64,000 nt of DNA from Methylococcus geothermalis (GTDB taxonomy: Bacteria; Pseudomonadota; Gammaproteobacteria; Methylococcales; Methylococcaceae). Under the pieces are notes generated by a model. The model was given only the letters and a program-made list of their open reading frames with translations, was not told where the DNA came from and did not search any database. The position numbers were made by a program, and so were the translations under genes. The stretch lies in the NCBI RefSeq assembly GCF_012769535.1, contig NZ_CP046565.1, forward strand, positions 2,246,501-2,310,500. Direction: 5' to 3'. Positions 27,612 through 37,104 of the stretch are shown here, piece after piece (within the stretch, counting starts at the first letter, position 1; each line of letters begins with the position of its first letter).

Positions 27612-28925
27612 TCAGCTCAGCTCGATGTCCAGACCCAGTGTCCGCGCCAGCGCGACGAAGTTGGGGAACGAGGTCGAGACGTTGGCGCAGTCGTGGATCT
27701 CGATAGGGCCGGCGGCGCGCAAAGCCGCGATCGAGAACGACATGGCGATCCGATGGTCGCCGCGCGAATCGACCACGCCGCCGCGGAGGCTGCCGCCCTG
27801 CACGATCATGCCGTCAGGCGTCGGCCGGGCATCGATCCCCAGTGCAGTCAGGCCGTCGGCCATGACCTGGATACGGTCGCTTTCCTTGACCCGCAGCTCC
27901 TCGGCGCCGGTCAGCACGGTCTCGCCGCGGGCGCAGGCGGCGGCGACGAACAGGGCCGGGAACTCGTCGATGGCCAGCGGCACGGTATGCTCGGGAATGC
28001 GGATGCCGCGCAGTTCGCGGTGGCGGATGCGGATGTCCGCCACCGGTTCGCCGCCGACTTCGCGAGGATCGAGCATCTCGATGTCGGCGCCCATTTCGCG
28101 CAGGATTTCGATGACGCCGGTACGGGTCGGATTGATCCCGACATGCCGCAGGACGATGTCGGACCCAGGGCTGATCGCCGCGCCCACCATGAAGAACGCC
28201 GCCGAGGAAATGTCCGCCGGCACGTCGATACGGGTCGCGGAAAGCTTGCCGCCGGATCGGATGCAGACGCGGTTGCCGTCACGCGCCACCGGGTAGCCGA
28301 AGCCGGCCAGCATGCGTTCGGTATGGTCGCGGGTCGGCGCCGGTTCGGTGACGCAGGTCTGCCCTTCCGCGTAGAGGCCGGCCAGCAGCAAACAGGATTT
28401 CACCTGGGCGCTGGCGACCGGCATCGCGTAGTCGATGCCCTTGAGGGCGGCTCCACCGGCGATGCGCAGCGGTGCGGTGCCGGCTTCGGTGGTGTCGATC
28501 CGCGCGCCCATGGCGCGCAGCGGCTCGGTCACGCGACGCATCGGCCGGCGCACCAGGGAGGCGTCCCCGGTCAGCGTGGTGTCGAACGACTGGCCTGCCA
28601 GCAGCCCGCACAACAAGCGCATCGAGGTGCCGGAATTGCCGAGATCCAGCGCCGCCGCGGGCGGTTTCAGCCCGTGCAGGCCGACGCCGTGGATGCGCAG
28701 CCGGCCGTTCTCCGGGCCTTCGATTTTGACGCCCATGGCCCGGAACGCCGCCATCGTCGCCAGGCAATCCTCGGCCTCGAGAAAACCGCTGACTTCGGTG
28801 ACGCCTTCGGCGAGCGAACCCAGCATCACCGAGCGGTGGGAGATGGACTTGTCGCCCGGCACCCGGATGTCGCCCTGCATCCGCCCGCCCGGCTTGGCAG
28901 TGAAAACCACATCTGTGTCATGCAT
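27612..28925 (-). CDS. aroA: 3-phosphoshikimate 1-carboxyvinyltransferase (EPSP synthase)
   Basis: A 437-residue enzyme of the shikimate pathway. Key residues visible: Lys26, Ser27 and Arg31 in the GDKSISHR motif, Gly96-Thr100 in LGNSGTSMR (PEP site), Arg128 in RRPMRR, Asp320 in AIDEFPA (catalytic base) and Glu348 in RVKESDR. The VPGDKSISHR start and NSGTSMR motif resemble the class II-like group rather than the E. coli-like NAGTAMR form, but the glycine at the glyphosate-sensitive position is kept. Its start overlaps the end of tyrA by eight bases. Confidence 0.95.
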   Translation of the reverse strand: MHDTDVVFTAKPGGRMQGDIRVPGDKSISHRSVMLGSLAEGVTEVSGFLEAEDCLATMAAFRAMGVKIEGPENGRLRIHGVGLHGLKPPAAALDLGNSGTSMRLLCGLLAGQSFDTTLTGDASLVRRPMRRVTEPLRAMGARIDTTEAGTAPLRIAGGAALKGIDYAMPVASAQVKSCLLLAGLYAEGQTCVTEPAPTRDHTERMLAGFGYPVARDGNRVCIRSGGKLSATRIDVPADISSAAFFMVGAAISPGSDIVLRHVGINPTRTGVIEILREMGADIEMLDPREVGGEPVADIRIRHRELRGIRIPEHTVPLAIDEFPALFVAAACARGETVLTGAEELRVKESDRIQVMADGLTALGIDARPTPDGMIVQGGSLRGGVVDSRGDHRIAMSFSIAALRAAGPIEIHDCANVSTSFPNFVALARTLGLDIELS

Positions 28926-29790
28926 GATTGTTTTCCGTCGACTTTAGAAATTTTTCGCGGGCGGCCCTGGCTTCGCTGAAGCAGGCGTACAAGCCGTCGG
29001 CGTCATCGGAGCGGACCAGTCCGGCCACCTCGCGCAGCGCCGTTTCGTATTCGCCCAGCAGCTCCAGCAGCGGTCCGCGATTGGCCCGGCAGATGTCCAG
29101 CCACATCTTGGGATCGCTGGAGGCGATGCGGGTGAAATCGCGGAAGCCCCCCGCGGCATAGCGGAAAATCTCCGCCTGCTCGTCTTTCCGGCCCAGCATC
29201 CGCGCCAGGGTGAAGGCCAGCACATGCGGGAGGTGGCTGGTCGCCGCCAGCACCTCGTCATGATGCCCGACGTCCATGCGCTCCACCCGTGCGCCCAGAT
29301 GCATCCAGAACGCTTCCACCCGCGCCAGTGCGTCCGGCGCGCTCTCCGGCAAGGGCGTCAGGATGACCCGCTTGCCTTCGAACAGGCGGGCATCGGCCGC
29401 CTCCACCCCGCTGCGCTCGGCGCCCGCGATCGGATGGCCGGGAATGAAATTGGGCGGCACTATGCCGAACACCCGGAGCGCCGCCTCCACGACGTTGCCC
29501 TTGGTGCTGCCCACGTCGGTGTAAATGCAGTCCGGACGCCAGAGCGGTGCCAGCGCGCGGAACAGCGGCTCGATGGCGCCGACGGGCGTCGCGATGAGCA
29601 CGAAATCGGCCGCTGCCACGCCTCGTTCCAGGCTGGCGCAGCCTTGATCGATGACGCCCAGGGTTTCGGCCCGCCGCAGGTTCTCCGGGTCCGCGTCGAT
29701 TCCGACGATTTCCTCGCAAAACCGGCGGGCGCGCCGGGCCGCCGAACCGCCGATCAGGCCGACGCCGATGATGCAGAGCTTGCGGATCAT
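28918..29790 (-). CDS. tyrA: Prephenate dehydrogenase (or cyclohexadienyl dehydrogenase)
   Basis: A 290-residue monofunctional TyrA for tyrosine synthesis. The N-terminal Rossmann motif is IIGVGLIGGSAA (7-18) with an acidic residue after the second strand (GIDAD), suggesting NAD+. His119 in GHPIAGAERSG is the expected catalytic histidine; ATSHLPHVLAFTLA and GGFRDFTRIASSDP are typical of the helical C-terminal domain. There is no fused chorismate mutase. Its start overlaps the end of hisC by four bases. The substrate (prephenate or arogenate) cannot be settled by eye. Confidence 0.93.
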   Translation of the reverse strand: MIRKLCIIGVGLIGGSAARRARRFCEEIVGIDADPENLRRAETLGVIDQGCASLERGVAAADFVLIATPVGAIEPLFRALAPLWRPDCIYTDVGSTKGNVVEAALRVFGIVPPNFIPGHPIAGAERSGVEAADARLFEGKRVILTPLPESAPDALARVEAFWMHLGARVERMDVGHHDEVLAATSHLPHVLAFTLARMLGRKDEQAEIFRYAAGGFRDFTRIASSDPKMWLDICRANRGPLLELLGEYETALREVAGLVRSDDADGLYACFSEARAAREKFLKSTENNHA

Positions 29791-30902
29791 CGGCCCAGCA
29801 CGCGGTCCAGGGCGGCGAAAAAGACGTCGATTTCCTCGGCCGTGCCGACCGAGACCCGGAGATGGTTCGGCAATCCGTAATTCCCCACCGGACGCACGAT
29901 GACGCCCTCTCGCAGCAGAGCCTCGTAGACCGGCGCGCCGGGACGGGCCAGGTCGAAGCTAACGAAATTGCCGGCAGAGGGAATGTAATCGAAATTCCGC
30001 GTCCGGAAACCGGCTTCCAGCCGGGCCAGGCCGGCGTCGTTCACCCGCACCGTGGCCTCCAGGAACTCGACATCTCCCAGGGCGGCGGCAGCCGCGGCGA
30101 GGGCCAATGCGTTGACGTTGAACGGCTGTCTGGCCCGGTTCAGCAGATCGGCGATTTCCGCGCCGGACACCGCGTAGCCCACCCGCAGGCCCGCCAGGCC
30201 GTAGGCCTTGGAGAAAGTGCGGGTGACAATCAGTTTGGGAAACTCGCCCAGCCACTCCAGCGCATTCGGATGATCGGGGGCATGCGCATACTCGAAGTAC
30301 GCCTCGTCGACAACCGCAATGACCCTTTCCGGCAGCGCCGCCAGGAAGGCATGCAATTCGCTCCGGCCCAGCAGGGTTCCCGTCGGATTGTTCGGATTGG
30401 CGACGAAGACCACGCGGGTATGGGCATCGACCCGCTCCAGCATGGCTTCCAGATCGTGGCCGAAGCGCGGCCCCCGGCTGCCGTCGTGGGCCGGAGCAGC
30501 CTTTCCCGCCGCTCCGACCGTTTGGGTCGCGATCGGGTAGACCGCGAATGCGTGTTCGGAATACACCGCGTTGAGTCCGGGGGCCAGGAAGACACGGGCC
30601 ACCAGGTCCAGCACGTCGTTCGAGCCATTGCCCAGGACGATCTGCGCGGGCTCGACAGCCAGTTTTTCCGCCAGCGCAGCTTTGAGCTCGAAGCCGCTGC
30701 CGTCGGGATAGAGATGGGTACCGCCGAGTATCTGCCGTACCATCTCCAGCGCCTTGGGACTCGCGCCCAAGGGGTTTTCATTGGAGGCCAGCTTGACGAT
30801 GCGCTCCAGCCCGAATTCCCGTTCCAGTTCGCCGATGGGCTTGCCGGGCTGGTAAGGGGTCAGTCCGCGGATGCCGGGGACTGCGAGGGAAGAAATGCTC
30901 AT
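29787..30902 (-). CDS. hisC: Histidinol-phosphate aminotransferase
   Basis: A 371-residue class I/II PLP aminotransferase. ASNENPLG near residue 40, DEAYFEY around 199-205 and the PLP lysine Lys232 in RTFSKAYGLAGLR are characteristic. Located between pheA and tyrA, as in many gamma- and betaproteobacteria, where this HisC copy may also transaminate aromatic keto acids (HisC2/AroJ-like). No histidine genes are nearby, which fits that extra aromatic role. Nine bases separate it from pheA. Confidence 0.92.
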   Translation of the reverse strand: MSISSLAVPGIRGLTPYQPGKPIGELEREFGLERIVKLASNENPLGASPKALEMVRQILGGTHLYPDGSGFELKAALAEKLAVEPAQIVLGNGSNDVLDLVARVFLAPGLNAVYSEHAFAVYPIATQTVGAAGKAAPAHDGSRGPRFGHDLEAMLERVDAHTRVVFVANPNNPTGTLLGRSELHAFLAALPERVIAVVDEAYFEYAHAPDHPNALEWLGEFPKLIVTRTFSKAYGLAGLRVGYAVSGAEIADLLNRARQPFNVNALALAAAAAALGDVEFLEATVRVNDAGLARLEAGFRTRNFDYIPSAGNFVSFDLARPGAPVYEALLREGVIVRPVGNYGLPNHLRVSVGTAEEIDVFFAALDRVLGR

Positions 30903-30911
30903 GGCGGGATT

Positions 30912-32000
30912 TCAGCTCAGTGCGCGCGGATAGGAACCCAGGATGCGCATCATACTGGTCTGTTCCCGCACCTCGGCCAATGCCTGTGCCACGGTGAGAT
31001 CGGCCTGATGCCCTTCCACGTCGATGAAGAAAAAGTAGTCCCACATGCCACGCCGGGAAGGGCGCGATTCGACCTTGGTCATGCTGATGCCCAGACGCGC
31101 GAACGGCTCGATGACCCGGTAGAGCGCGCCGGGGTCGTTGCGGGTGGACAGCAACAGGGAAGTCTTGTCGCGGCCGGTCGGACCCACCGGCTGGCCGCCG
31201 ATGACGAGGAAACGGGTGGTGTTGTCGGGCTCGTCCTCGATATTGCGTTCAAGGATTTCCAGGCCGTAGAGAGCCGCCGCCACCTCGCCTGCGATCGCGG
31301 CGGTGCCGGCATTCTCCGCTGCGCGCCGGGCGGCCTCGGCATTGCTGCCGAGGGGGGTTCGCCGCGCCGCGGGCAGGAAACGGTCCAGCCACTCCCTGCA
31401 CTGCGCCAGCGATTGCGGATGGGAAAACACCTCGGTCAGCGTATCCAGCGCCGCCGGTGCCTTGCATAGAAGATGATGATGGATGCGCAGCTGCACCTCG
31501 CCGGCGATGATCAGGCTGGAGCGCACGAAACTGTCCAGAGTGTGGGTGATGACGCCTTCGGTCGAATTCTCGACCGGCACCACGCCATAATGACAGGCGC
31601 CGCCTTCCACGGCCCGGAATATCTCGTCGATGGCCGGCAGCGGCGTGGCCTGGATGGCATGGCCGAAATGCTTGTACGCCGCCTGTTGGGTGAACGTCCC
31701 TGCCGGACCGAGAAAGGCGACGCTCAGCGGCTTTTCAAGGGCCAGGCACTCCGACATCACTTCGCGGAAAAAGCGGATCACCGCTTCCCTGCCGAGCGGG
31801 CCGGGGTTGTTCGCAGCCAGCCTTTGCAGTACTTCCGCTTCCCGTTCCGGCCGGTAGAAGCAGTCCGCCTCGCCCGCGGCGACCTTGATTTCCGCCACCT
31901 GCTGCGCGCACCGCGCCCTCTGGTTGAGGAGTTCCAGCACCCTGTCGTCGAGTTCGTCGATCCGCTTGCGCAGTTCCGCGAGAGAAGAATCGTTCGCCAT
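30912..32000 (-). CDS. pheA: Bifunctional chorismate mutase / prephenate dehydratase
   Basis: A 362-residue P-protein leading to phenylalanine. Residues 1-90 are an AroQ-type chorismate mutase (LRKRIDELDDRVLELLNQRA). Residues 93-270 are the dehydratase domain with GPAGTFTQQAA, VPVENSTEGV and the catalytic TRF (262-264). Residues 280-358 are an ACT domain with ESRPSRRGMWDYFFFID, the phenylalanine feedback site. Three bases separate its start from the serA end. Confidence 0.95.
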   Translation of the reverse strand: MANDSSLAELRKRIDELDDRVLELLNQRARCAQQVAEIKVAAGEADCFYRPEREAEVLQRLAANNPGPLGREAVIRFFREVMSECLALEKPLSVAFLGPAGTFTQQAAYKHFGHAIQATPLPAIDEIFRAVEGGACHYGVVPVENSTEGVITHTLDSFVRSSLIIAGEVQLRIHHHLLCKAPAALDTLTEVFSHPQSLAQCREWLDRFLPAARRTPLGSNAEAARRAAENAGTAAIAGEVAAALYGLEILERNIEDEPDNTTRFLVIGGQPVGPTGRDKTSLLLSTRNDPGALYRVIEPFARLGISMTKVESRPSRRGMWDYFFFIDVEGHQADLTVAQALAEVREQTSMMRILGSYPRALS

Positions 32001-32003
32001 GCC

Positions 32004-33206
32004 CTAGTCTTGAAAAGCCGCAGTAGCCGAGGATGGGTGATTGGAAATGGAATGAACGGACAATACCCCCGGGATTTTCCGGATCCTGTCCATGACGGTG
32101 GGTGGAACCTCCGCATTGAGGTCGATGAGTGTATAGGCGTATTCGCCTCGCGACTTGTTCACCAGCTCGAGAATGTTCAGGTTCGCCTCGCCCAGGGCCG
32201 CCGAGATCTGGCTCACCCTGTTGGGAACGTTTTCGTTGGCGACGCCGATGCGATGACCTTCGCCCCGCGGCATTTCGACCGTCGGATAGTTGACCGAATT
32301 GCGGATATTGCCGTTTTCGAGAAAATCACGAATCTGGTCCGCCACCATGGCCGCACAGTTGTCCTCGGCTTCCGCCGTGGACGCGCCCAGGTGCGGCAGC
32401 AGGAGAACCCCCTTCCGCCCCATGAGGCCAGAGGTAGGGAAATCGCTGACGTAAGCGGAGAGTCGGCCCTCGTCCAGCGCGGCGCAAACGGAGGGCTCGT
32501 CGACGATGCCGGCGCGCGAGAAATTGAGCAGTACCGCCCCCTTTTTTGCGGCCTCGAGCCGCGCGGCGCCGATCATGTGCCTGGTCTCGCCATTGAGCGG
32601 CAGGTGCAGGCTTATGAAGTCGGAACGGGCGATCGAGTCGTCGATGCCGGCGGCGCGGGAAACGGAGGCGGAAAGCTCCCAGGCCCGATCCACCGTGAGA
32701 GCCGGATCGAAACCGATCACGTTCATCCCGAGCGACACCGCGGCGTTGGCGACCCTGACGCCCACCGCTCCCAGGCCGAGCACGCCCAGTGTCTTGCCGG
32801 CCAGTTCGGTGCCGGCGAAACGTTTCTTGCCCTGCTCGACCGCCCGGCTGACGGTCTCGTCGTCGCCCGACAGCGAGCGGGCGAAATCCCAGGCTTCGCA
32901 GATATGCCGCGCAGCCAGAAGCATCCCGGCGATGACGAGTTCCTTGACGGCGTTGGCGTTGCCGCCCGGCGCATTGAATACCGGGATGCCGCGTCGGCTG
33001 CATTCCTCCACCGGAATGTTGTTGACCCCGACGCCGGCCCGGCCTATGCAGCGGACCGAATCCGGGATCGCCACCCCGTGCAGATCGAAGGACCGCAGCA
33101 AAATGGCATCCGGATGCTGGATCTCCGAGGCGACCTCGTAGCGGTCGCGCGCCAGGCGCTCCAGTCCAGCGACGGAAATGTTGTTGTATGTCAGTATCTT
33201 GTACAT
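32004..33206 (-). CDS. serA: D-3-phosphoglycerate dehydrogenase
   Basis: A 400-residue enzyme for the first step of serine synthesis. The Rossmann motif GVLGLGAVG spans 141-149 with Asp167 after the second strand, and a C-terminal ACT domain starts at about 320. Arg231 (NFSRAG) and His272 (LPHLGAS) of the catalytic triad are present. The place where most homologues have the catalytic glutamate (DVFxxEP) reads SDFPTSG, with Ser259 in its place. It is directly followed by pheA and preceded by serC. Confidence 0.9.
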   Translation of the reverse strand: MYKILTYNNISVAGLERLARDRYEVASEIQHPDAILLRSFDLHGVAIPDSVRCIGRAGVGVNNIPVEECSRRGIPVFNAPGGNANAVKELVIAGMLLAARHICEAWDFARSLSGDDETVSRAVEQGKKRFAGTELAGKTLGVLGLGAVGVRVANAAVSLGMNVIGFDPALTVDRAWELSASVSRAAGIDDSIARSDFISLHLPLNGETRHMIGAARLEAAKKGAVLLNFSRAGIVDEPSVCAALDEGRLSAYVSDFPTSGLMGRKGVLLLPHLGASTAEAEDNCAAMVADQIRDFLENGNIRNSVNYPTVEMPRGEGHRIGVANENVPNRVSQISAALGEANLNILELVNKSRGEYAYTLIDLNAEVPPTVMDRIRKIPGVLSVHSISNHPSSATAAFQD

Positions 33207-33215
33207 CGCGCGCCC

Positions 33216-34298
33216 CTAGCCGTACCTGCGCTCGAAGTCCGCCATGAAGGCGATGAGCGCATCCACCCCGGCTTCGGGCATCGCGTTGTAGATGCTGGCA
33301 CGCAAGCCCCCGACCGAGCGATGGCCCTCCAGCGCCACCAGTCCGTGGCCGGCGGCCTCGGCCGCGAAGATCTTTTCCAGCCCGGCATCGGCCAGGCGGA
33401 AAGGCACGTTCATGCGCGAACGGAAGGCGGGATCGATCGGATTGGAATAGAACGCCGAGGCGTCGATGGCGGCATAGAGTTTTTGCGCTTTGCGGATGTT
33501 CTGGGCTTCGATGCCGGCCACTCCGCCCTGCTGTTTCAACCAGTCCAGCACCAGTCCGAGCAGATACCAGATGTAGGTCGGCGGCGTGTTGAGCATGGAG
33601 CCGTTGTCCGCATGCTTCTTGTAATCGAACACCGTGGGCGTACCGGGGATGGTCTTGCCGATCAGGTCTTCCCGGACGATGACCACGGTGATGCCTGCCG
33701 GCCCCATGTTCTTCTGGGCGCCGGCATAGATCAGGCCGAACCGGCTCACGTCGACCGGTCGGGACAGGATGTTCGAGGACATGTCGCACACCAGGGGCAG
33801 GCCGGCGGAATCCGGGACGTCCTGGAATTCCACGCCGTTGATCGTCTCGTTGCTGGTGTAATGGAGATAAGCCGCTTCGGAATCGATCCGCCATTCGCTG
33901 CGCGGCGGCACGGTCGTGAAACCGCCCGCCTTGGCGGTAGCCGCGACGCCGACCTGGCAATAACGGCTGGCTTCTTCCATGGCTTTTCCGGACCAGATGC
34001 CGGTATCGACATAGCAGGCCGCAGTCCGGTCACGCAGCAGGTTCATCGGCACCATGGCGAACTGGGCGGTGGCGCCGCCCTGCAAAAACAGCACCTTGTA
34101 TTCCGGCGGAATGGCGAGCAGTTCACGCAGGTCGGCTTCCGCTCTTTCCGCGATGGCGCCGAAATGCTTGCCGCGATGGCTCATTTCCATCACCGACATG
34201 CCGCTCCCGCCCCAATCGAGGATGTCCTCCCCGGCGCGGCGCAGCACCGCCTCCGGCAGCATCGAGGGGCCCGCGCTGAAATTGTAGATGCGTGTCAT
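33216..34298 (-). CDS. serC: Phosphoserine aminotransferase
   Basis: A 360-residue class V aminotransferase that makes phosphoserine from phosphohydroxypyruvate. It has the family start YNFSAGPSMLPEAVL, QGGATAQFAM (phosphate contact), SSNILSRPVDVSRFG, and the PLP lysine Lys196 in YAGAQKNMGPAG. Expected cytoplasmic dimer. It is followed nine bases later by serA, so both steps of serine synthesis are coupled. It lies 130 bases downstream of gyrA. Confidence 0.95.
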   Translation of the reverse strand: MTRIYNFSAGPSMLPEAVLRRAGEDILDWGGSGMSVMEMSHRGKHFGAIAERAEADLRELLAIPPEYKVLFLQGGATAQFAMVPMNLLRDRTAACYVDTGIWSGKAMEEASRYCQVGVAATAKAGGFTTVPPRSEWRIDSEAAYLHYTSNETINGVEFQDVPDSAGLPLVCDMSSNILSRPVDVSRFGLIYAGAQKNMGPAGITVVIVREDLIGKTIPGTPTVFDYKKHADNGSMLNTPPTYIWYLLGLVLDWLKQQGGVAGIEAQNIRKAQKLYAAIDASAFYSNPIDPAFRSRMNVPFRLADAGLEKIFAAEAAGHGLVALEGHRSVGGLRASIYNAMPEAGVDALIAFMADFERRYG

Positions 34299-34428
34299 GG
34301 ATAGACTCCCGGTATGCGTTGGCGTGGAGGATGGCGTGAAGGCTCGGTATCCGAACTCATCGCCTTCCCATGGCCGGCATTGAACACCTGCAAGATTTCA
34401 TTGATACCCCTGATCCGCCCGGCTGGAA

Positions 34429-37011
34429 TCATTCCGATTCCGCGGTGTCTTCGGACCCGTCCTCCGGTTCTTCCCTTTCGGAATCGGGCAGATTGCCGAT
34501 ACGATCCATGCCGACGACCTTCTCGCCGGCGTTCAGCCGGATGACCGTGACGCCCTGAGTGTTGCGGCTCAGCACGGAGATTTCTCCCACCCGCGTCCGC
34601 ACCAGGGTGCCGGCATCGGTGATCAGCATGAGTTCGTCGTCGTCCTCGACCAAGGCCGCGCCAACCACCGCGCCGTTGCGGGCGCTGGTCTGGATGGCGA
34701 TCACGCCCTGCCCTCCGCGCCGGTGGCGGGGGAAATCCGCCACCGGCGTGCGCTTGCCGAAGCCGTTTTCGGTGATGTTGAGCACCGTGCCCTCGGCCGC
34801 GATGATCAGGGCGATCACCTTGCTGCCCTCCTGCAAGGTCATGCCGCGCACGCCGGCGGCGGTGCGGCCCATGGCGCGGACATCGGTCTCCTTGAAGCGC
34901 ACCACCTTGCCATCGCTGCTGAACAGCATCACGTCCTGCTCGCCGTTGGTGATCGCCACGTTGACCAGACGATCATCCTCGCGCAGCTCGATGGCGATCT
35001 TGCCGCTCGGCCGCGGCCGTTCGAATTCGCTGAGCGCGACCTTCTTGACCGTGCCCGAGGCGGTGGCCATGAAGATGAAATGGTCTTCGTCGAACTCGCG
35101 GATCGGCAGGATGGCGTTGATGCGTTCGCCTTCCTCCAGCGGCAGCAGATTGACGAAGGGGCGGCCGCGGGCGGTGCGGCTGGCGACCGGAAGCTCGTAT
35201 ACCTTGAGCCAGTACACCTTGCCGGTGCTGCTGAAGCACAGGATGGTGTCGTGGGTGTTGGCCACGACCAGCTTCTCGATGTAGTCCTCTTCCTTGGTGG
35301 CCGCCGCCTGCTTGCCGCGTCCGCCGCGGCGCTGGGCACGGTAGTCCGACAGCGGCTGGGCCTTGACGTAGCCCTCGTGCGATACCGTCACCACCATGTC
35401 TTCCTCGGTGATCAGGTCCTCGGCGGACAGATCGAGGCGGTGGGCGATGATCTCGGTTCGGCGGGCATCGCCGAACTGTTCGCGGACGGCGGCCAGTTCG
35501 TCGCGGATCACCTGCATCAACCGGGTGTCCTTGGCCAGGATGTCCATCAAATCGGCGATCTGCTCCAGCAGCGCCCGGTACTCGGCGATGATCTTGTCCT
35601 GCTCCAAGCCGGTGAGGCGGTGCAGCCGCAGGTCCAGGATGGCCTGGGCCTGGGTCGGCGACAGGTAATACGCGCCCTCGCGCAGGCCGTAGATCGGGTC
35701 CAGATCGCGCGGCCGGGAGGCTTCGGCGGCGTCGGCCCGCTCCAGCAATTCGGTCACCGCACCCGGCCGCCAGGCGCGCGAGACCAGGCGCTCCTTGGCC
35801 TCGGCGGGGTTCGACGAGGTCTTGATCAGCTCGATGACTTCGTCGATGTTGGCCAGCGCCACCGCCAGGCCTTCCAATACATGCGCCCGCTCGCGAGCCT
35901 TACGCAATTCGTACAGGGTGCGCCGGGTCACCACCTCGCGGCGGTGATCGATGAAGGCCGCGATCAGCTCGCGCAGATTCATCAGGCGCGGACGGCCGTT
36001 CAGCAGGGCCACCATGTTGATGCCGAACACGCTCTGCATCTGGGTTTGCAGGTACAGGTTGTTCAGCACCACTTCCGGCACTTCGCCCCGGCGCAGCTCG
36101 ATCACCATGCGCATGCCGTCCTTGTCCGACTCGTCGCGCAGTCCGGCGATGCCTTCGAGCTTGCCCTCCTTGACCAGCTCGGCGATTTTCTCCAGCAGCC
36201 GCGCTTTGTTCACCTGGTATGGCAGCTCGTTGACGATGATGCTCTGGCGCCCGCCTTCCTCGCCCTCGAACTGGCAGCGGGCGCGGAGGTAGATGCGCCC
36301 TCGGCCGGTGAGATAGGCCTCGCGGATGCCGGCGGCGCCGTTGATGATGCCGGCGGTGGGGAAATCGGGCCCGGGGATATGGGCCATGAGGTCCTGCACC
36401 GTCGCCTCGGGGTTCTCGATCAGCGCCAGGCAGGCATCGATGACTTCCCTCAGATTGTGCGGGGGGATATTGGTCGCCATGCCGACCGCGATGCCGGCCG
36501 ACCCGTTGATCAGCAGATTGGGAACCCGCGTCGGGAGGACCGAAGGCTCCCTTTCGGAATCGTCGTAGTTGGGGACGAAATCGACGGTTTCCTTTTCCAG
36601 GTCCGCCAGCAGATCGTGGGCGATGCGGGCCATGCGCACTTCGGTGTAACGCATGGCCGCCGGCGGGTCGCCGTCCACCGAGCCGAAGTTGCCCTGGCCG
36701 TCCACCAGCATGTAGCGCAGCGAGAACGGCTGGGCCATGCGCACGATGGTGTCGTACACCGCCGTGTCGCCGTGCGGGTGGTATTTACCGATCACGTCGC
36801 CGACCACGCGGGCCGACTTCTTGTAAGGCTTGTTCCAGTCGTTGCCGAGCTCGTGCATGGCGTACAGCACCCGGCGATGCACTGGCTTGAGCCCATCGCG
36901 GGCATCCGGCAGGGCGCGCCCCACGATCACGCTCATGGCGTAATCGAGGTAGGACTGCTTCATCTCGTCTTCGAGATTGACCGGAATGATTTCTTTGGCG
37001 AAGGCTGTCAT
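34429..37011 (-). CDS. gyrA: DNA gyrase subunit A
   Basis: An 860-residue type IIA topoisomerase subunit. The catalytic tyrosine is Tyr122 ([10 protein letters not shown]). The quinolone-resistance-determining region reads [10 protein letters not shown], with Thr83 where E. coli has Ser83, and Asp87 kept. The GyrA box QRRGGRG is present, so this is gyrase and not ParC; the six-bladed C-terminal pinwheel occupies about 520-840, and the tail is acidic. A promoter with an extended -10 lies about 60 bases upstream. It heads the amino-acid supra-operon. Confidence 0.97.
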   Translation of the reverse strand: MTAFAKEIIPVNLEDEMKQSYLDYAMSVIVGRALPDARDGLKPVHRRVLYAMHELGNDWNKPYKKSARVVGDVIGKYHPHGDTAVYDTIVRMAQPFSLRYMLVDGQGNFGSVDGDPPAAMRYTEVRMARIAHDLLADLEKETVDFVPNYDDSEREPSVLPTRVPNLLINGSAGIAVGMATNIPPHNLREVIDACLALIENPEATVQDLMAHIPGPDFPTAGIINGAAGIREAYLTGRGRIYLRARCQFEGEEGGRQSIIVNELPYQVNKARLLEKIAELVKEGKLEGIAGLRDESDKDGMRMVIELRRGEVPEVVLNNLYLQTQMQSVFGINMVALLNGRPRLMNLRELIAAFIDHRREVVTRRTLYELRKARERAHVLEGLAVALANIDEVIELIKTSSNPAEAKERLVSRAWRPGAVTELLERADAAEASRPRDLDPIYGLREGAYYLSPTQAQAILDLRLHRLTGLEQDKIIAEYRALLEQIADLMDILAKDTRLMQVIRDELAAVREQFGDARRTEIIAHRLDLSAEDLITEEDMVVTVSHEGYVKAQPLSDYRAQRRGGRGKQAAATKEEDYIEKLVVANTHDTILCFSSTGKVYWLKVYELPVASRTARGRPFVNLLPLEEGERINAILPIREFDEDHFIFMATASGTVKKVALSEFERPRPSGKIAIELREDDRLVNVAITNGEQDVMLFSSDGKVVRFKETDVRAMGRTAAGVRGMTLQEGSKVIALIIAAEGTVLNITENGFGKRTPVADFPRHRRGGQGVIAIQTSARNGAVVGAALVEDDDELMLITDAGTLVRTRVGEISVLSRNTQGVTVIRLNAGEKVVGMDRIGNLPDSEREEPEDGSEDTAESE

Positions 37012-37071
37012 CGGACCTGAGCGGTATGGAATGGGCGCGGCGAGGACGCTTGCCCAGGATAGAATCGGGGC

Positions 37072-37080
37072 ATTATAACA
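37072..37080 (-). promoter_or_regulatory. Extended -10 promoter of gyrA
   Basis: On the minus strand TGTTATAAT (37080-37072) combines a TG extension with a perfect TATAAT, about 60 bases upstream of the gyrA start. No good -35 (TTGACA-like) is seen at the usual distance, as expected for extended -10 promoters. It lies in the 93-base gap after the lipoprotein gene. Confidence 0.55.
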
Positions 37081-37104
37081 AAAGCATCATCCCTTGCCCC
37101 GCGC

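Noticed and set aside
31473-34304. Plus-strand open frame of more than 900 codons opposite pheA, serA and serC
   Set aside because: It spans three convincing genes on the other strand and shows no family motif; composition is that of a GC-driven shadow.
34723-37020. Plus-strand open frame opposite gyrA
   Set aside because: gyrA is certain on the minus strand; the frame has no recognisable motif.
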